Source: Hoeflea sp.
GTDB taxonomy: Bacteria > Pseudomonadota > Alphaproteobacteria > Rhizobiales > Rhizobiaceae
DNA: 64,000 nucleotides
Assembly (NCBI GenBank): GCA_020637795.1
Contig: JACKJT010000002.1
Location: forward strand, 248,001-312,000
Direction: 5' to 3'
Both the position numbers and the translations under genes were made by a program. Of the stretch, positions 33,853 through 42,804 are shown one piece after another. Within the stretch, counting starts at the first letter, position 1. Every line of letters begins with the position of its first letter. The notes below the pieces were generated by a model, which saw only the letters and a list, made by a program, of their open reading frames with translations, did no database searches and was not told where the DNA came from.

Positions 33853-35594
33853 CAGTGGGAGTCCTTTCCAACCGGTGAACCCCGGCAACCGATCAGGAAG
33901 TCCAGGTCAGCGCCGGTATCGGCGCCCTGGACATGGGTCTGGTGCAGCCACGCATAGCCCGATACTGGCTTGTCGGCGCTCGGCTTCCAGTTACGGAGCC
34001 GGCTTTCCAGCTCTTCGTCGGACACATCGATGCGGATACTGCGCGCCGCGACATCGAGCTCGATCATGTCGCCGTTCTGCACGACCGCCAACGGCCCGCC
34101 GTCGGCCGCCTCCGGCGAAGTGTGCAGGATCACCGTGCCGTAGGCGGTGCCAGACATCCGCGCGTCCGAAATGCGAATCATGTCGGTGATGCCCTTCTTC
34201 AGAACCTTGGGAGGGAGCCCCATGTTGCCGACCTCGGCCATGCCCGGATAGCCCTTGGGGCCGCAATTCTTCAGCACCATCACGCAGCTCTCGTCGATGT
34301 CCAGCGCGTCATCGTTGATCTTCGCCTTGTAGTCGTCGATGTCCTCGAACACGACGGCGCGGCCGCGATGCTTGAGCAGGTGCGGCGACGCCGCCGATGG
34401 CTTGATCACCGCGCCCCGGGGCGCGAGGTTGCCCTTCAGCACCGCGATGCCGCCCTGGGCCGTCAGCGCCTTTTCGACCGGCAGGATCACGTCCTCGTTG
34501 TGGTTGACCGCATCCTTGACCTCGTCCCAGATCGCGGTGCCGCTCACGGTCATCGCGTCTTTGTGCAGAAGGCCCGCCTCGCCAAGCCGCTTGAGCACCA
34601 CCGGCAGGCCGCCGGCGTAGAAAAACTCTTCCATCAGGTACTTGCCCGATGGCATCAGGTTGACGATCGTCGCCACGTCGCGCCCGCACCGGTCCCAGTC
34701 ATCAAGCGTCAGGTCTATGCCCACCCGCCCGGCGATCGCCAGCAGGTGAATGACCGCATTGGTCGAGCCGCCGATCGCGCCGTTGGTGCGGATGGCGTTC
34801 TCGAACGCCTGCCTGGTCATCACATCGGATGGCTTCAGATCGTCCTTGACCATGTCGACAATCCGGCGTCCCGACATCTGCGCCATCACCCGCCGGCGGC
34901 TGTCGACGGCCGGGATCGCCGCATTACCCGACAAGGCCATGCCAAGCGCTTCGGCCATCGAGGCCATGGTCGACGCCGTTCCCATGGTGTTGCACGATCC
35001 GGGCGAACGCGACATCGAGGCTTCGGCTTCGAGAAAGTCCTCCTGCGTCATTTCCCCGGCCTTCACCGCTTCGGAAAATTTCCACAGATGTGTGCCCGAC
35101 CCCACCCGTTCGCCGCGGAAATAGCCGTTCAGCATCGGACCGCCGGTAACGACGATCGACGGAAGATCGGTTGAGGCCGCACCCATCAACAGGCTTGGCG
35201 TGGTCTTGTCGCATCCGACGAGCAGCACCACGCCGTCCATCGGCTGGCCACGGATGGTCTCCTCCACCGCCAGGGCCGCGAGATTGCGAAACATCATCGC
35301 CGTCGGACGGAAGGAGCTTTCGGCGGCCGAGAAGACCGGGACTTCGACCGGAAATCCGCCCGCCTCGAGCACGCCGTTCTTCACCCGCTCCGCCAGGTCG
35401 CGCAGATGCGCGTTGCAGGGCGTCAGTTCCGACCAGGTGTTGAGAATGCCGATGACCGGCCGGCCGTCGAACATGTCATGAGGGAACCCCTGGTTCTTCA
35501 TCCAGCCGCGATGATAGATCTGGTCGCGGCCGGTTCCGCCGAACCATTCCTGGGAGCGCAGCCTTCGCGGCCATGGTGCTGGTTTGAATGTCAT
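33852..35594 (-). CDS. L-arabonate dehydratase (IlvD/Edd family)
   Basis: A 580-residue dehydratase starting at 35592-35594. Iron-sulfur cysteine candidates: TPCNAHLRD near 60, VGCDKTTPS near 126, and GSCNTMGTAST near 200. The IYHRGWMKNQGFPHDMFDGRP opening distinguishes the pentonate dehydratase subgroup from IlvD, which starts with R..GA. Removes water from L-arabonate to give 2-keto-3-deoxyarabonate. Between the ABC permease and the aldose dehydrogenase. Confidence 0.9.
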   Translation of the reverse strand: MTFKPAPWPRRLRSQEWFGGTGRDQIYHRGWMKNQGFPHDMFDGRPVIGILNTWSELTPCNAHLRDLAERVKNGVLEAGGFPVEVPVFSAAESSFRPTAMMFRNLAALAVEETIRGQPMDGVVLLVGCDKTTPSLLMGAASTDLPSIVVTGGPMLNGYFRGERVGSGTHLWKFSEAVKAGEMTQEDFLEAEASMSRSPGSCNTMGTASTMASMAEALGMALSGNAAIPAVDSRRRVMAQMSGRRIVDMVKDDLKPSDVMTRQAFENAIRTNGAIGGSTNAVIHLLAIAGRVGIDLTLDDWDRCGRDVATIVNLMPSGKYLMEEFFYAGGLPVVLKRLGEAGLLHKDAMTVSGTAIWDEVKDAVNHNEDVILPVEKALTAQGGIAVLKGNLAPRGAVIKPSAASPHLLKHRGRAVVFEDIDDYKAKINDDALDIDESCVMVLKNCGPKGYPGMAEVGNMGLPPKVLKKGITDMIRISDARMSGTAYGTVILHTSPEAADGGPLAVVQNGDMIELDVAARSIRIDVSDEELESRLRNWKPSADKPVSGYAWLHQTHVQGADTGADLDFLIGCRGSPVGKDSH

Positions 35595-35654
35595 GTTTGT
35601 TACCGAAACCCCTGCCGCCTGCAAACCGGCGGCAAGTGGTTTCTCCCTTCTGGA

Positions 35655-36878
35655 TCAGCTCTGTTTGTTCTTGTTGTAGACATCGAAAATCACCGCGGCG
35701 AGCAGCACCAGGCCCTTGATGACCTGCTGGTAGTCGATGCCGATGCCCATGATCGACATGCCGTTGTTCATCACGCCCATGATGAAGGCGCCGACCACCG
35801 CACCGACGATCTTGCCAACGCCGCCCGACATCGACGCGCCGCCGATGAAGACTGCGGCAATAACGTCGAGTTCGAACGACACGCCCGCCTTCGGCGTCGC
35901 CGTGTTCAATCGCGCGGCGAAGATCAGCCCGGCAAGTGCCGCCAGCATCCCCATGTTGACGAATGTCAGGAAGGTCAGGCGCTCGGTGCGGATACCCGAC
36001 AGCTTGGCGGCCTTTTCATTGCCGCCCAGCGCATAGATGCGTCGTCCCAGAACCGTCGATTCGGTTACGAAGGCATAGATGATCGTCAGCACGCCCATGG
36101 TGATCAGCACGTTCGGCAGGCCGCGGAACGTCGCGAGCTTGTAGGATACGAAGACGATGGCACCGGAGACCAGCAGGTTGCGCAGGATGAAGAAGCTCAT
36201 AGGCTCCCCAACCATGCCGTAAGCCTGGTTGCGGGCCCGGGAACGAAGCCCCATCCAGACGATCAGCCCGGCAATCACAAGGCCGGTGACGACCGCGAAG
36301 CCGTTCATCCGCTCGACACCGAACATGGTTTTGACAAAGGGAAGCACGTCGGGAATGAAACCGGTCGACAGCGCCTGGAATTGCCGTGGAAAAGGCCCCA
36401 CCGACTGCCCCGCGAGAAGCCACAGCGAAGCGCCGCGGAACACCAGCATTCCGGCAAGCGTCACGATGAAGGACGGAATGCGCCAGTAGGCGATCCAGTA
36501 GCCCTGCGCCGCACCGATCAGGATGCCGACCATCAGGCAGCAGGGAATGGTCAGGTAGATCGACCAGTCCCAGTTGACCATCATCACCGCCGCCAGCGCC
36601 CCGACGAAGCCGACAACCGAGCCGACCGACAGATCGATATGCCCGGCGACAATCACCAGCAGCATGCCGAGCGCCATGATAATGATGTAGCTGTTTTGCA
36701 GGAACAGGTTGGTGATGTTGACCGGCCTGAGAAGCGTCCCGTCGGTCATCACCTGAAAGAACGCCATGATGGCGATGAGCGCCAGCACCATGCCGTAGTC
36801 ACGCAAATGGTTGGCAAGATATTGCCCGGCGGATCGGCCTTGCCGTGCGTCTTGATGTGCAGCGGGTTCGCTCGCCAT
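35655..36878 (-). CDS. gguB: Sugar ABC transporter permease (GguB/XylH-like)
   Basis: A 407-residue inner-membrane permease of the CUT2 class, about ten membrane helices. Markers are VVAGHIDLSVGSVVGFVGAL near residue 87 and MSGGVGKIVGAVVGAFIMGVMNNGMS near 355 (outline: GGVGK and MNNG). It works with the ATPase four bases upstream and ChvE. Confidence 0.92.
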   Translation of the reverse strand: MASEPAAHQDARQGRSAGQYLANHLRDYGMVLALIAIMAFFQVMTDGTLLRPVNITNLFLQNSYIIIMALGMLLVIVAGHIDLSVGSVVGFVGALAAVMMVNWDWSIYLTIPCCLMVGILIGAAQGYWIAYWRIPSFIVTLAGMLVFRGASLWLLAGQSVGPFPRQFQALSTGFIPDVLPFVKTMFGVERMNGFAVVTGLVIAGLIVWMGLRSRARNQAYGMVGEPMSFFILRNLLVSGAIVFVSYKLATFRGLPNVLITMGVLTIIYAFVTESTVLGRRIYALGGNEKAAKLSGIRTERLTFLTFVNMGMLAALAGLIFAARLNTATPKAGVSFELDVIAAVFIGGASMSGGVGKIVGAVVGAFIMGVMNNGMSIMGIGIDYQQVIKGLVLLAAVIFDVYNKNKQS

Positions 36879-36882
36879 TGTC

Positions 36883-38403
36883 TCAACTCCTCACAATGAA
36901 GGACATGATGCGTTCCTGGCTCGCTTCCGCGGCGGTCAGCTCGCCCACCAGGGCGCCTTCATTCATCACGTAGATTCTGTCACACATGCCCAACAGTTCA
37001 GGCAGTTCCGACGAGATCATCAGCACGCCCTTGCCATCGGCAACGAGCTTGTTGATGATGCCGTAGATCTCGTATTTCGCCCCGACATCGATGCCGCGGG
37101 TCGGCTCGTCGAGGATCAGCACCTTCGGATCGGCGAACAGCCATTTGGAAAGCACCACCTTTTGCTGGTTGCCGCCCGACAGGTTGCCGACCTTCTGGAA
37201 CACGCCGGGCGTGCGGATGTTGATCGCCTTGCGGAAACCCTCCGCCACGCGCACTTCACGGGCCTCGGAGATCACCCCCATTGAGGCCACTTCCGGCAGG
37301 TTGGCAAGCGTGATGTTGCGCTGGATGGTGTCGTCGAGCACCAGGCCCAGATGCTTGCGGTCCTCGGTCACGTAGGCAAGGCCCGCGGCAATCGAGCGGT
37401 CGACGGTCGAGACGTCGGCGGGGGCGCCGCCTATGAAAACCTCGCCCGATATCCGGCGTCCGTAGCTGCGGCCGAAAATGCTCATTGCCAGCTCGGTCCG
37501 GCCCGACCCCATCAGGCCGGCGATGCCGACCACCTCTCCCGCGCGGACATTCAGGCAGGCATTGCGGATGACCTGGCGCTCGGTGTGTTCGGGGTGCCAG
37601 ACATTCCAGTCGCGCACTTCCATGAGGATGTCGCCGGGCTTGCTGTCGCGAGCGGGAAACCGCTGCGCCATGTCGCGGCCGACCATGTCGCGAATGATCT
37701 GGTCCTCGGTGAGCGCCTCGCCGCGGGCGTCGAGCGTCGAAATCGTCGAGCCGTCCCGGATCACGGTAACCCGGTCGGCGATGCTGCGCACCTCGTTGAG
37801 CTTGTGGCTGATGATGATCGAGGTCACGCCTTGCGCCTTGAGCTCGGTCAGCAGGTCCAGCAGGGCCTGGCTGTCCTTCTCGGACAGGGCCGAGGTCGGC
37901 TCGTCCAGGATCAGCAGCCGCACGTCCTTGGACAGCGCCTTGGCGATCTCGACCAGTTGCTGCTTGCCCACGCCGATGCGGTCGACAAGCGTGCCGGGCG
38001 CTTCCGAAAGCCCGACCTTTTTAAGGAGCGCTTCGGTGCGCTGAAAGGTTTCATGCCAGTCGACCACGCCGTTGCGGGCGCGCTCATTGCCGATGAAAAG
38101 GTTCTCGGCAATCGACAGCAGCGGCACCAGCGCCAGTTCCTGGTGAATGATGATGATGCCGACAGCCTCGCTTTCGCGGATGCCGGAAAATGCGGCAAGC
38201 TGACCATCATAATGGATTTCGCCTTCGTAGGATCCTGATGGATAGACGCCGGACAAGACCTTCATCAAGGTAGACTTGCCGGCCCCGTTCTCCCCGACAA
38301 GGGCATGGATTTCGCCTTCCATGACAGTGAGGTTCACCGCATTGAGAGCTTTCACGCCGGGAAACGTCTTGGTTATGGAGCGCATCTCCAGAAGCGGTTT
38401 CAT
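36883..38403 (-). CDS. gguA: Sugar ABC transporter ATPase (GguA-like)
   Basis: A 506-residue CUT2 ATPase with two ABC domains. Domain one has Walker A GENGAGKST near residue 38, signature IGVGKQQLVEIAKAL, and Walker B LLILDEPTSAL. Domain two has a degenerate Walker A (GLMGSGRTEL) and signature LSGGNQQKVVLSKWL, Walker B VLILDEPTRGID. Co-operon with chvE. Confidence 0.94.
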   Translation of the reverse strand: MKPLLEMRSITKTFPGVKALNAVNLTVMEGEIHALVGENGAGKSTLMKVLSGVYPSGSYEGEIHYDGQLAAFSGIRESEAVGIIIIHQELALVPLLSIAENLFIGNERARNGVVDWHETFQRTEALLKKVGLSEAPGTLVDRIGVGKQQLVEIAKALSKDVRLLILDEPTSALSEKDSQALLDLLTELKAQGVTSIIISHKLNEVRSIADRVTVIRDGSTISTLDARGEALTEDQIIRDMVGRDMAQRFPARDSKPGDILMEVRDWNVWHPEHTERQVIRNACLNVRAGEVVGIAGLMGSGRTELAMSIFGRSYGRRISGEVFIGGAPADVSTVDRSIAAGLAYVTEDRKHLGLVLDDTIQRNITLANLPEVASMGVISEAREVRVAEGFRKAINIRTPGVFQKVGNLSGGNQQKVVLSKWLFADPKVLILDEPTRGIDVGAKYEIYGIINKLVADGKGVLMISSELPELLGMCDRIYVMNEGALVGELTAAEASQERIMSFIVRS

Positions 38404-38440
38404 TGCTGCATCTCGGTATCGATGGAATCGGGATCAGGAG

Positions 38441-38472
38441 CCGGGCCGCGCGGGTGTTCGTGCGCGGCCCGG
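38441..38472 (-). promoter_or_regulatory. Hairpin between chvE and the ATPase gene
   Basis: CCGGGCCGCGC and GCGCGGCCCGG form a perfect 11-bp stem around a 10-base loop in the 95-base gap. No T-run follows on the minus strand, so it is more likely an mRNA-stabilising or partial-attenuation hairpin raising ChvE relative to the transporter than a full terminator. Confidence 0.65.
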
Positions 38473-38499
38473 ACTGGTTTTGGCTGCCTTGGGCCCAGC

Positions 38500-39564
38500 C
38501 TACTTGATCTGATCCATCGTGTAATAGCCCGAACCGATAAGGATCTCTTCCCAGTTCGACTTGTCGACCGACACCGGCTCCAAGAGGTAGGATTCGACCA
38601 CCTTGACGCCATTGTCGTAGGTCGTGGTGTCGTTGATCTCGGGCGTGCCGCCCTGCAGCAGAGCATCGACCATGCCGACGGTGACGCGGGCCAGTTCACG
38701 TGTGTCCTTGAACACGGTCGAATACTGCTCGCCGGCCAGGATCGACTTGACCGACGGCACTTCGGCATCCTGTCCCGAGACGATCGGCATCTTCAGGTCG
38801 CCCGAACCGTAACCGACGCCCTTGAGCGACGACAGGATACCGATCGAAAGCCCGTCATAGGGCGAAAGAACGCCGTGCACCGGCTTGTCGGTGTAATGAG
38901 CGGACAACAGGTTGTCCATGCGGGCCTGCGCCACGGCGCCGTCCCAGCGAAGCGTGCCGACCTTGTCCATGCCCATCTGGCCGGAAACGATGACCACGTT
39001 GCCGGAATCGATCAGCGGCTGCAGCACGCTCATTGCGCCGTTGTAGAAGAAGAAGGCATTGTTGTCGTCCGGCGAACCGCCGAACAGTTCGACATTGTAG
39101 GGGCCGTCACCGAAGCGTTCCTTCAGTCCCGCGACCAGGGAACTGGCTTGCTGCACGCCGACCTTGAAGTTGTCGAAGGTGGCATAGTAGTCGACATTGC
39201 CGCTTTCGCGGATCAGGCGGTCATAGGCAATGACCTTGATGCCGGATGCAGCGGCATTTTCCAGCGCGTTCGACAGCGTGGTGCCGTCGATCGCCGCGAT
39301 CACCAGGACGTTGACGCCCTTGGTGATCATGTTCTCGATCTGCGCCAGCTGGTTGGGAATATCGTCCTCGGCATATTGCAGGTCGGTGGCGTAGCCCGCT
39401 GCGGTGAACTGTTCCACCATCGAGTTTCCGTCCGAAATCCAGCGTGCGGATGACTTTGTTGGCATGGCGATGCCGACGGTGCCCTTGTCCTGGGCAATCA
39501 CGGGCGTCGAAATCAGACCGACGCCGAGCGCAACTGTCGCCAAAATAGATGTAAGCTTTCTCAT
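38500..39564 (-). CDS. chvE: Multiple-sugar periplasmic binding protein ChvE
   Basis: A 354-residue type I periplasmic binding protein. Signal peptide ends STPVIA-Q; the mature part KGTVGIAMPTKSSARWISDG is characteristic of ChvE, which binds D-galactose, L-arabinose, D-glucose and D-xylose and in Agrobacterium also signals to VirA. ATG at 39562-39564 with GGAGG five bases upstream. First gene of the sugar operon, divergent from gbpR. No virulence genes are in this window. Confidence 0.95.
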   Translation of the reverse strand: MRKLTSILATVALGVGLISTPVIAQDKGTVGIAMPTKSSARWISDGNSMVEQFTAAGYATDLQYAEDDIPNQLAQIENMITKGVNVLVIAAIDGTTLSNALENAAASGIKVIAYDRLIRESGNVDYYATFDNFKVGVQQASSLVAGLKERFGDGPYNVELFGGSPDDNNAFFFYNGAMSVLQPLIDSGNVVIVSGQMGMDKVGTLRWDGAVAQARMDNLLSAHYTDKPVHGVLSPYDGLSIGILSSLKGVGYGSGDLKMPIVSGQDAEVPSVKSILAGEQYSTVFKDTRELARVTVGMVDALLQGGTPEINDTTTYDNGVKVVESYLLEPVSVDKSNWEEILIGSGYYTMDQIK

Positions 39565-39694
39565 AATGTCCTCCCGAGACAGCGTCATGCAGCGGTCAAC
39601 CTCTCCTCAGAGGCAGAACCCTGCAAGCCAATAGGATCCTGTTGAACCCGGAGCCAGATTAGCGGGTCCGTAACATGCAGTTCAAATGAATAGA

Positions 39695-39726
39695 TTGACA
39701 ATCTGCATATCAAAATTGATAAGCAG
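39695..39726. promoter_or_regulatory. GbpR promoter with 24-bp inverted repeat
   Basis: CTGCATATCAA-AA-TTGATAAGCAG (39703-39726) is an inverted repeat matching at 10 of 11 arm positions, immediately before the gbpR ATG at 39730. A TTGACA at 39695-39700 is 17 bases from GATAAG inside the repeat, so a regulator bound here would block gbpR's promoter. LysR-type autoregulation is the likely role. Confidence 0.6.
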
Positions 39727-39729
39727 AAA

Positions 39730-40665
39730 ATGGCTCTGGCAACACGCAACCTGCAACTCAAGGACTTTCGCCTGATCCAGGCGGTTCACGAAACCGGGCA
39801 GCTCGGTCTGGCGGCCGAGCAGATGGCCCTGTCTCAGCCTGCCGCATCGCGCATGCTGGCAAACATCGAACGCACGGTCGGCGGTCCGGTATTCGTGCGC
39901 CATCCCAAGGGGATGACACCCACACCGGTCGGCGAAACGCTGATCCGCAATGGCCACAATCTGCTCAACGGTCTCGACCGCACGCTGCGGGAAATATCCT
40001 CGGTCAGCGAAGGACTCGCCGGGACGGCGCGGGTTGGCTCTGTCACCGATGGTGCGGTGGCTTTCGTCGTGCCGGCGATTCAGGAACTGAAGAAGACGGC
40101 CCACGGTGCGGACATCCACGTCGATGTGGCGCCAAGCGATGTCCTCGTCGAGGGCTTGTTTCGCGGAGACTATGACTTTGTTCTGTCGCGCATTCCGCCG
40201 AAATACGACAAGCGCCAACTCGACGTGCGACCGGGCCGTCATGAAGATATCTGTTTCATGATGCGGGCCGGACATCCGCTTGCCGACAACCGGACCGCGT
40301 CGCTGCAGGATCTGGCGGCCTATGAATGGGTCGTCCAGGCGCCGCAGACACCACTGCGCCAGGCGCTGGAAGCGGTGTTCGTTTCCGCCGGCGTCGACCT
40401 GCCGGACGACATCGTCAACACCACCTCAATGCTGGTGATGATATCCTACCTCGCCTCTTCCAATGCGCTGGCTCCGACGCCAGGGCCGGTGGCGGATCTG
40501 TTCGTCGCCAACAAGCTCGCAGGAGGACTGACCACTGTCGGTCCAGAAGAACAGATTCTCGTCAGTCCCTACTATCTCATTTCACGCAGGAACGTGATCA
40601 TCAGCGCGGTTGCGACCCGTTTGCGCGAACTGGTCTTCAAAGCGATGAATGACACGAAGGGCTGA
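39730..40665 (+). CDS. gbpR: LysR-family regulator GbpR
   Basis: A 311-residue regulator. N-terminal winged HTH (residues 10-65: LKDFRLIQAVHETGQLGLAAEQMALSQPAASRM, the recognition helix being ALSQPAASRM) and a periplasmic-binding-like effector domain. In Agrobacterium GbpR activates chvE in response to galactose and arabinose. Position divergent from chvE agrees with that role. Ends 27 bases from the convergent pbpC stop. Confidence 0.9.
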   Translation: MALATRNLQLKDFRLIQAVHETGQLGLAAEQMALSQPAASRMLANIERTVGGPVFVRHPKGMTPTPVGETLIRNGHNLLNGLDRTLREISSVSEGLAGTARVGSVTDGAVAFVVPAIQELKKTAHGADIHVDVAPSDVLVEGLFRGDYDFVLSRIPPKYDKRQLDVRPGRHEDICFMMRAGHPLADNRTASLQDLAAYEWVVQAPQTPLRQALEAVFVSAGVDLPDDIVNTTSMLVMISYLASSNALAPTPGPVADLFVANKLAGGLTTVGPEEQILVSPYYLISRRNVIISAVATRLRELVFKAMNDTKG

Positions 40666-40692
40666 CTGGTTTCGCTGCGCCACCGGCGGCGG

Positions 40693-42804
40693 TCAGTTGC
40701 CGTCGATGAAGACGCTGACGCTCGCAGCCCTGCCTTCCGCGTCCATCACGGTGAGCGTCGATGTACCCGGGCTGTCGGGCGTCCAGTTCAGCACTCGCCG
40801 GCGCGAGGGTTTGGGCAGCGCCTCGCCATTGGCGATCAGGCGGTAGGGACCCGAGCCGCCCTGCAGCTTGATCACCAGCGGCATCAACGGGCCTGATCCG
40901 CCCGAACCGAGCGCGACGCGCGCACCCTGCGGCGGATAGACGATTTGCGGTGGCAACGACCCGTCCGCCACGACGCCGATGTCCGCATCCCGGCCCCGGT
41001 ATTTTTTCAGGGCGTAAGGCAGGGCGTTGCGCGATCTCTCCACCAGGCCCGCCGGAGCGGCGGGAAAATCAGTCCGCTCGAGCCCTGTCCGCACGAATGC
41101 CTCGAACAGCAAGGGGGCTGCCGTTTCGATCCCCGACAGGCCCGGAACCGGCGCGGCATCGGGCCGCCCCACCCAGATGCCGAGCACATGACGCCCGTCA
41201 AATCCGATCGCCCAGGCATCGCGGTAGCCATAGGAGGTGCCGGTCTTGTAGGCGATGGCGATCCGCGGGGCGCCTTGCGGCGCGCTGACGCCGGTGAGGA
41301 TGTCGGCGACGCGCCAGTTGGCGTCAGTCGCCATCACCGGCTGCTCCAGTGGTCTGGGCGCAGCCGGTTCGGATCCGTCGCTCAGCGGATGCACCACACC
41401 GTTGTTGACAAAGGCGGTATAGAGTTGAACCAGGCTGCGAAGACTGATCCCTGCCCCGCCTAGACCGATGGCCAGCCCCGGCGCGCCGCCCGGCGGCAGA
41501 TCGAGCGTGATGCCGCCGCGCCGCAGACGGGCCAGCAGCCGTTGCGGCCCCACCGCCTCAAGCAGCCGCACCGCCGGAACGTTCAGCGAAAACTGCAGCG
41601 CCTCGCGAATGCTGACCTCGCCCATGTAGCCCCGGTCGAAATTCCGTGGCCTGTAGCCCGAGAAATCGGCGGGCGTATCGTCGATCAATGTTTCGGGTGC
41701 GATCAGCGCATCCTCGAAGGCAAGCCCGTAGATAAACGGCTTGAGCGTCGAGCCGGGCGAGCGAACCGCCTGGGTCATGTCGATGGCGCCGGCCCGGGCC
41801 GCGTCGAGATGACCGGTCGATCCGACACTGGCGAGCACCTCGCCGGTCTTGCCATCGGCCAGCACCATGGCGAGTGACTGGCGCGGGCCAAGCCGCCCGG
41901 CGGTCTCGGCAGCGAGGTCTTCAAGCCGGGCCTGGATGTCGCCGTCGAGTGTCAGCCTGATCGAACTCGTGTCCGACTGTGTGCGGATCGCCAGGTCAGC
42001 CGTGTGAGCGGCGAGATCCGGCATTGCCAGGCGGCGGCCGGGGACTTGGCTGGCCGAAGCACGGGCGATCTCGCTCTCAGGGATCAGGCCTGCCGCACTC
42101 ATTCGCGCGAGCACCCGGTTGCGCGCCAGCAGCGCCTGTGCGTGCTGCCTGTCCGGACGCCTCGTTTCCGGCGCCTGCGGCAGCGCCACCAGCAGCGCCG
42201 ACTGCGCCAGGGTGAGCTTCCGCGGCTCCCGCCCGAACCAGGCTAGGCTCGCTGCCCGCACTCCTTCGAGATTGCCGCCATAGGGCGCAAGCGTCAGGTA
42301 GAGCGACAGGATCTCGTCCTTGCCCAACCTCCGTTCGATCTGCACGGCGCGCGCCATCTGCCTCAGCTTGGCTGATAGCGAGCGTTCGGTTCGAGGTGCG
42401 ATCAGCCGTGCCACCTGCATGGTGATGGTCGAGCCGCCGGAGACGATCCGTCCGCCATTGAGAACGAACTGGACCGCTGCCCGCACCAGGGCCACCGGAT
42501 CAACACCCCGATGGCTCCGGAACCGCCGGTCCTCATAGGCAATCAGCATGTTGACATAGTCGGGATCGACCGCCTCGAGCGTCACCGGCAGACGCCACAC
42601 CCCGCTCTGGGTGGTGTAGGCGCGCAGCAGCTTTCCGTCGCGGTCGAGAACCTCGCGCGACATCTCGGCGCCGTTCTCGAGCGGCGGCGGATAGGCGCGG
42701 TCGAGCCGATCGAGGCCGAACAGAACCGCCCCGCAGACCAGCGCGGCAGCGCTAAGAATGCCGGCTGTCCTCCGCCACGACCGGGTGCGGCTGAGGCCTG
42801 TCAT
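40693..42804 (-). CDS. pbpC: Penicillin-binding protein 1C
   Basis: A 703-residue bifunctional peptidoglycan synthase. A TM anchor is at residues 12-32. The glycosyltransferase domain has AYEDRRFRSHRGVD (catalytic Glu) near 90 and GGSTITMQVARL near 122. The transpeptidase domain has SPGSTLKPF (nucleophile Ser) near 350, SLNVP near 405, and KTGTSYGYRD near 520. A C-terminal BiPBP domain follows. The alpha-2-macroglobulin gene precedes it and overlaps by four bases, as in E. coli (yfhM-pbpC). Confidence 0.95.
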   Translation of the reverse strand: MTGLSRTRSWRRTAGILSAAALVCGAVLFGLDRLDRAYPPPLENGAEMSREVLDRDGKLLRAYTTQSGVWRLPVTLEAVDPDYVNMLIAYEDRRFRSHRGVDPVALVRAAVQFVLNGGRIVSGGSTITMQVARLIAPRTERSLSAKLRQMARAVQIERRLGKDEILSLYLTLAPYGGNLEGVRAASLAWFGREPRKLTLAQSALLVALPQAPETRRPDRQHAQALLARNRVLARMSAAGLIPESEIARASASQVPGRRLAMPDLAAHTADLAIRTQSDTSSIRLTLDGDIQARLEDLAAETAGRLGPRQSLAMVLADGKTGEVLASVGSTGHLDAARAGAIDMTQAVRSPGSTLKPFIYGLAFEDALIAPETLIDDTPADFSGYRPRNFDRGYMGEVSIREALQFSLNVPAVRLLEAVGPQRLLARLRRGGITLDLPPGGAPGLAIGLGGAGISLRSLVQLYTAFVNNGVVHPLSDGSEPAAPRPLEQPVMATDANWRVADILTGVSAPQGAPRIAIAYKTGTSYGYRDAWAIGFDGRHVLGIWVGRPDAAPVPGLSGIETAAPLLFEAFVRTGLERTDFPAAPAGLVERSRNALPYALKKYRGRDADIGVVADGSLPPQIVYPPQGARVALGSGGSGPLMPLVIKLQGGSGPYRLIANGEALPKPSRRRVLNWTPDSPGTSTLTVMDAEGRAASVSVFIDGN

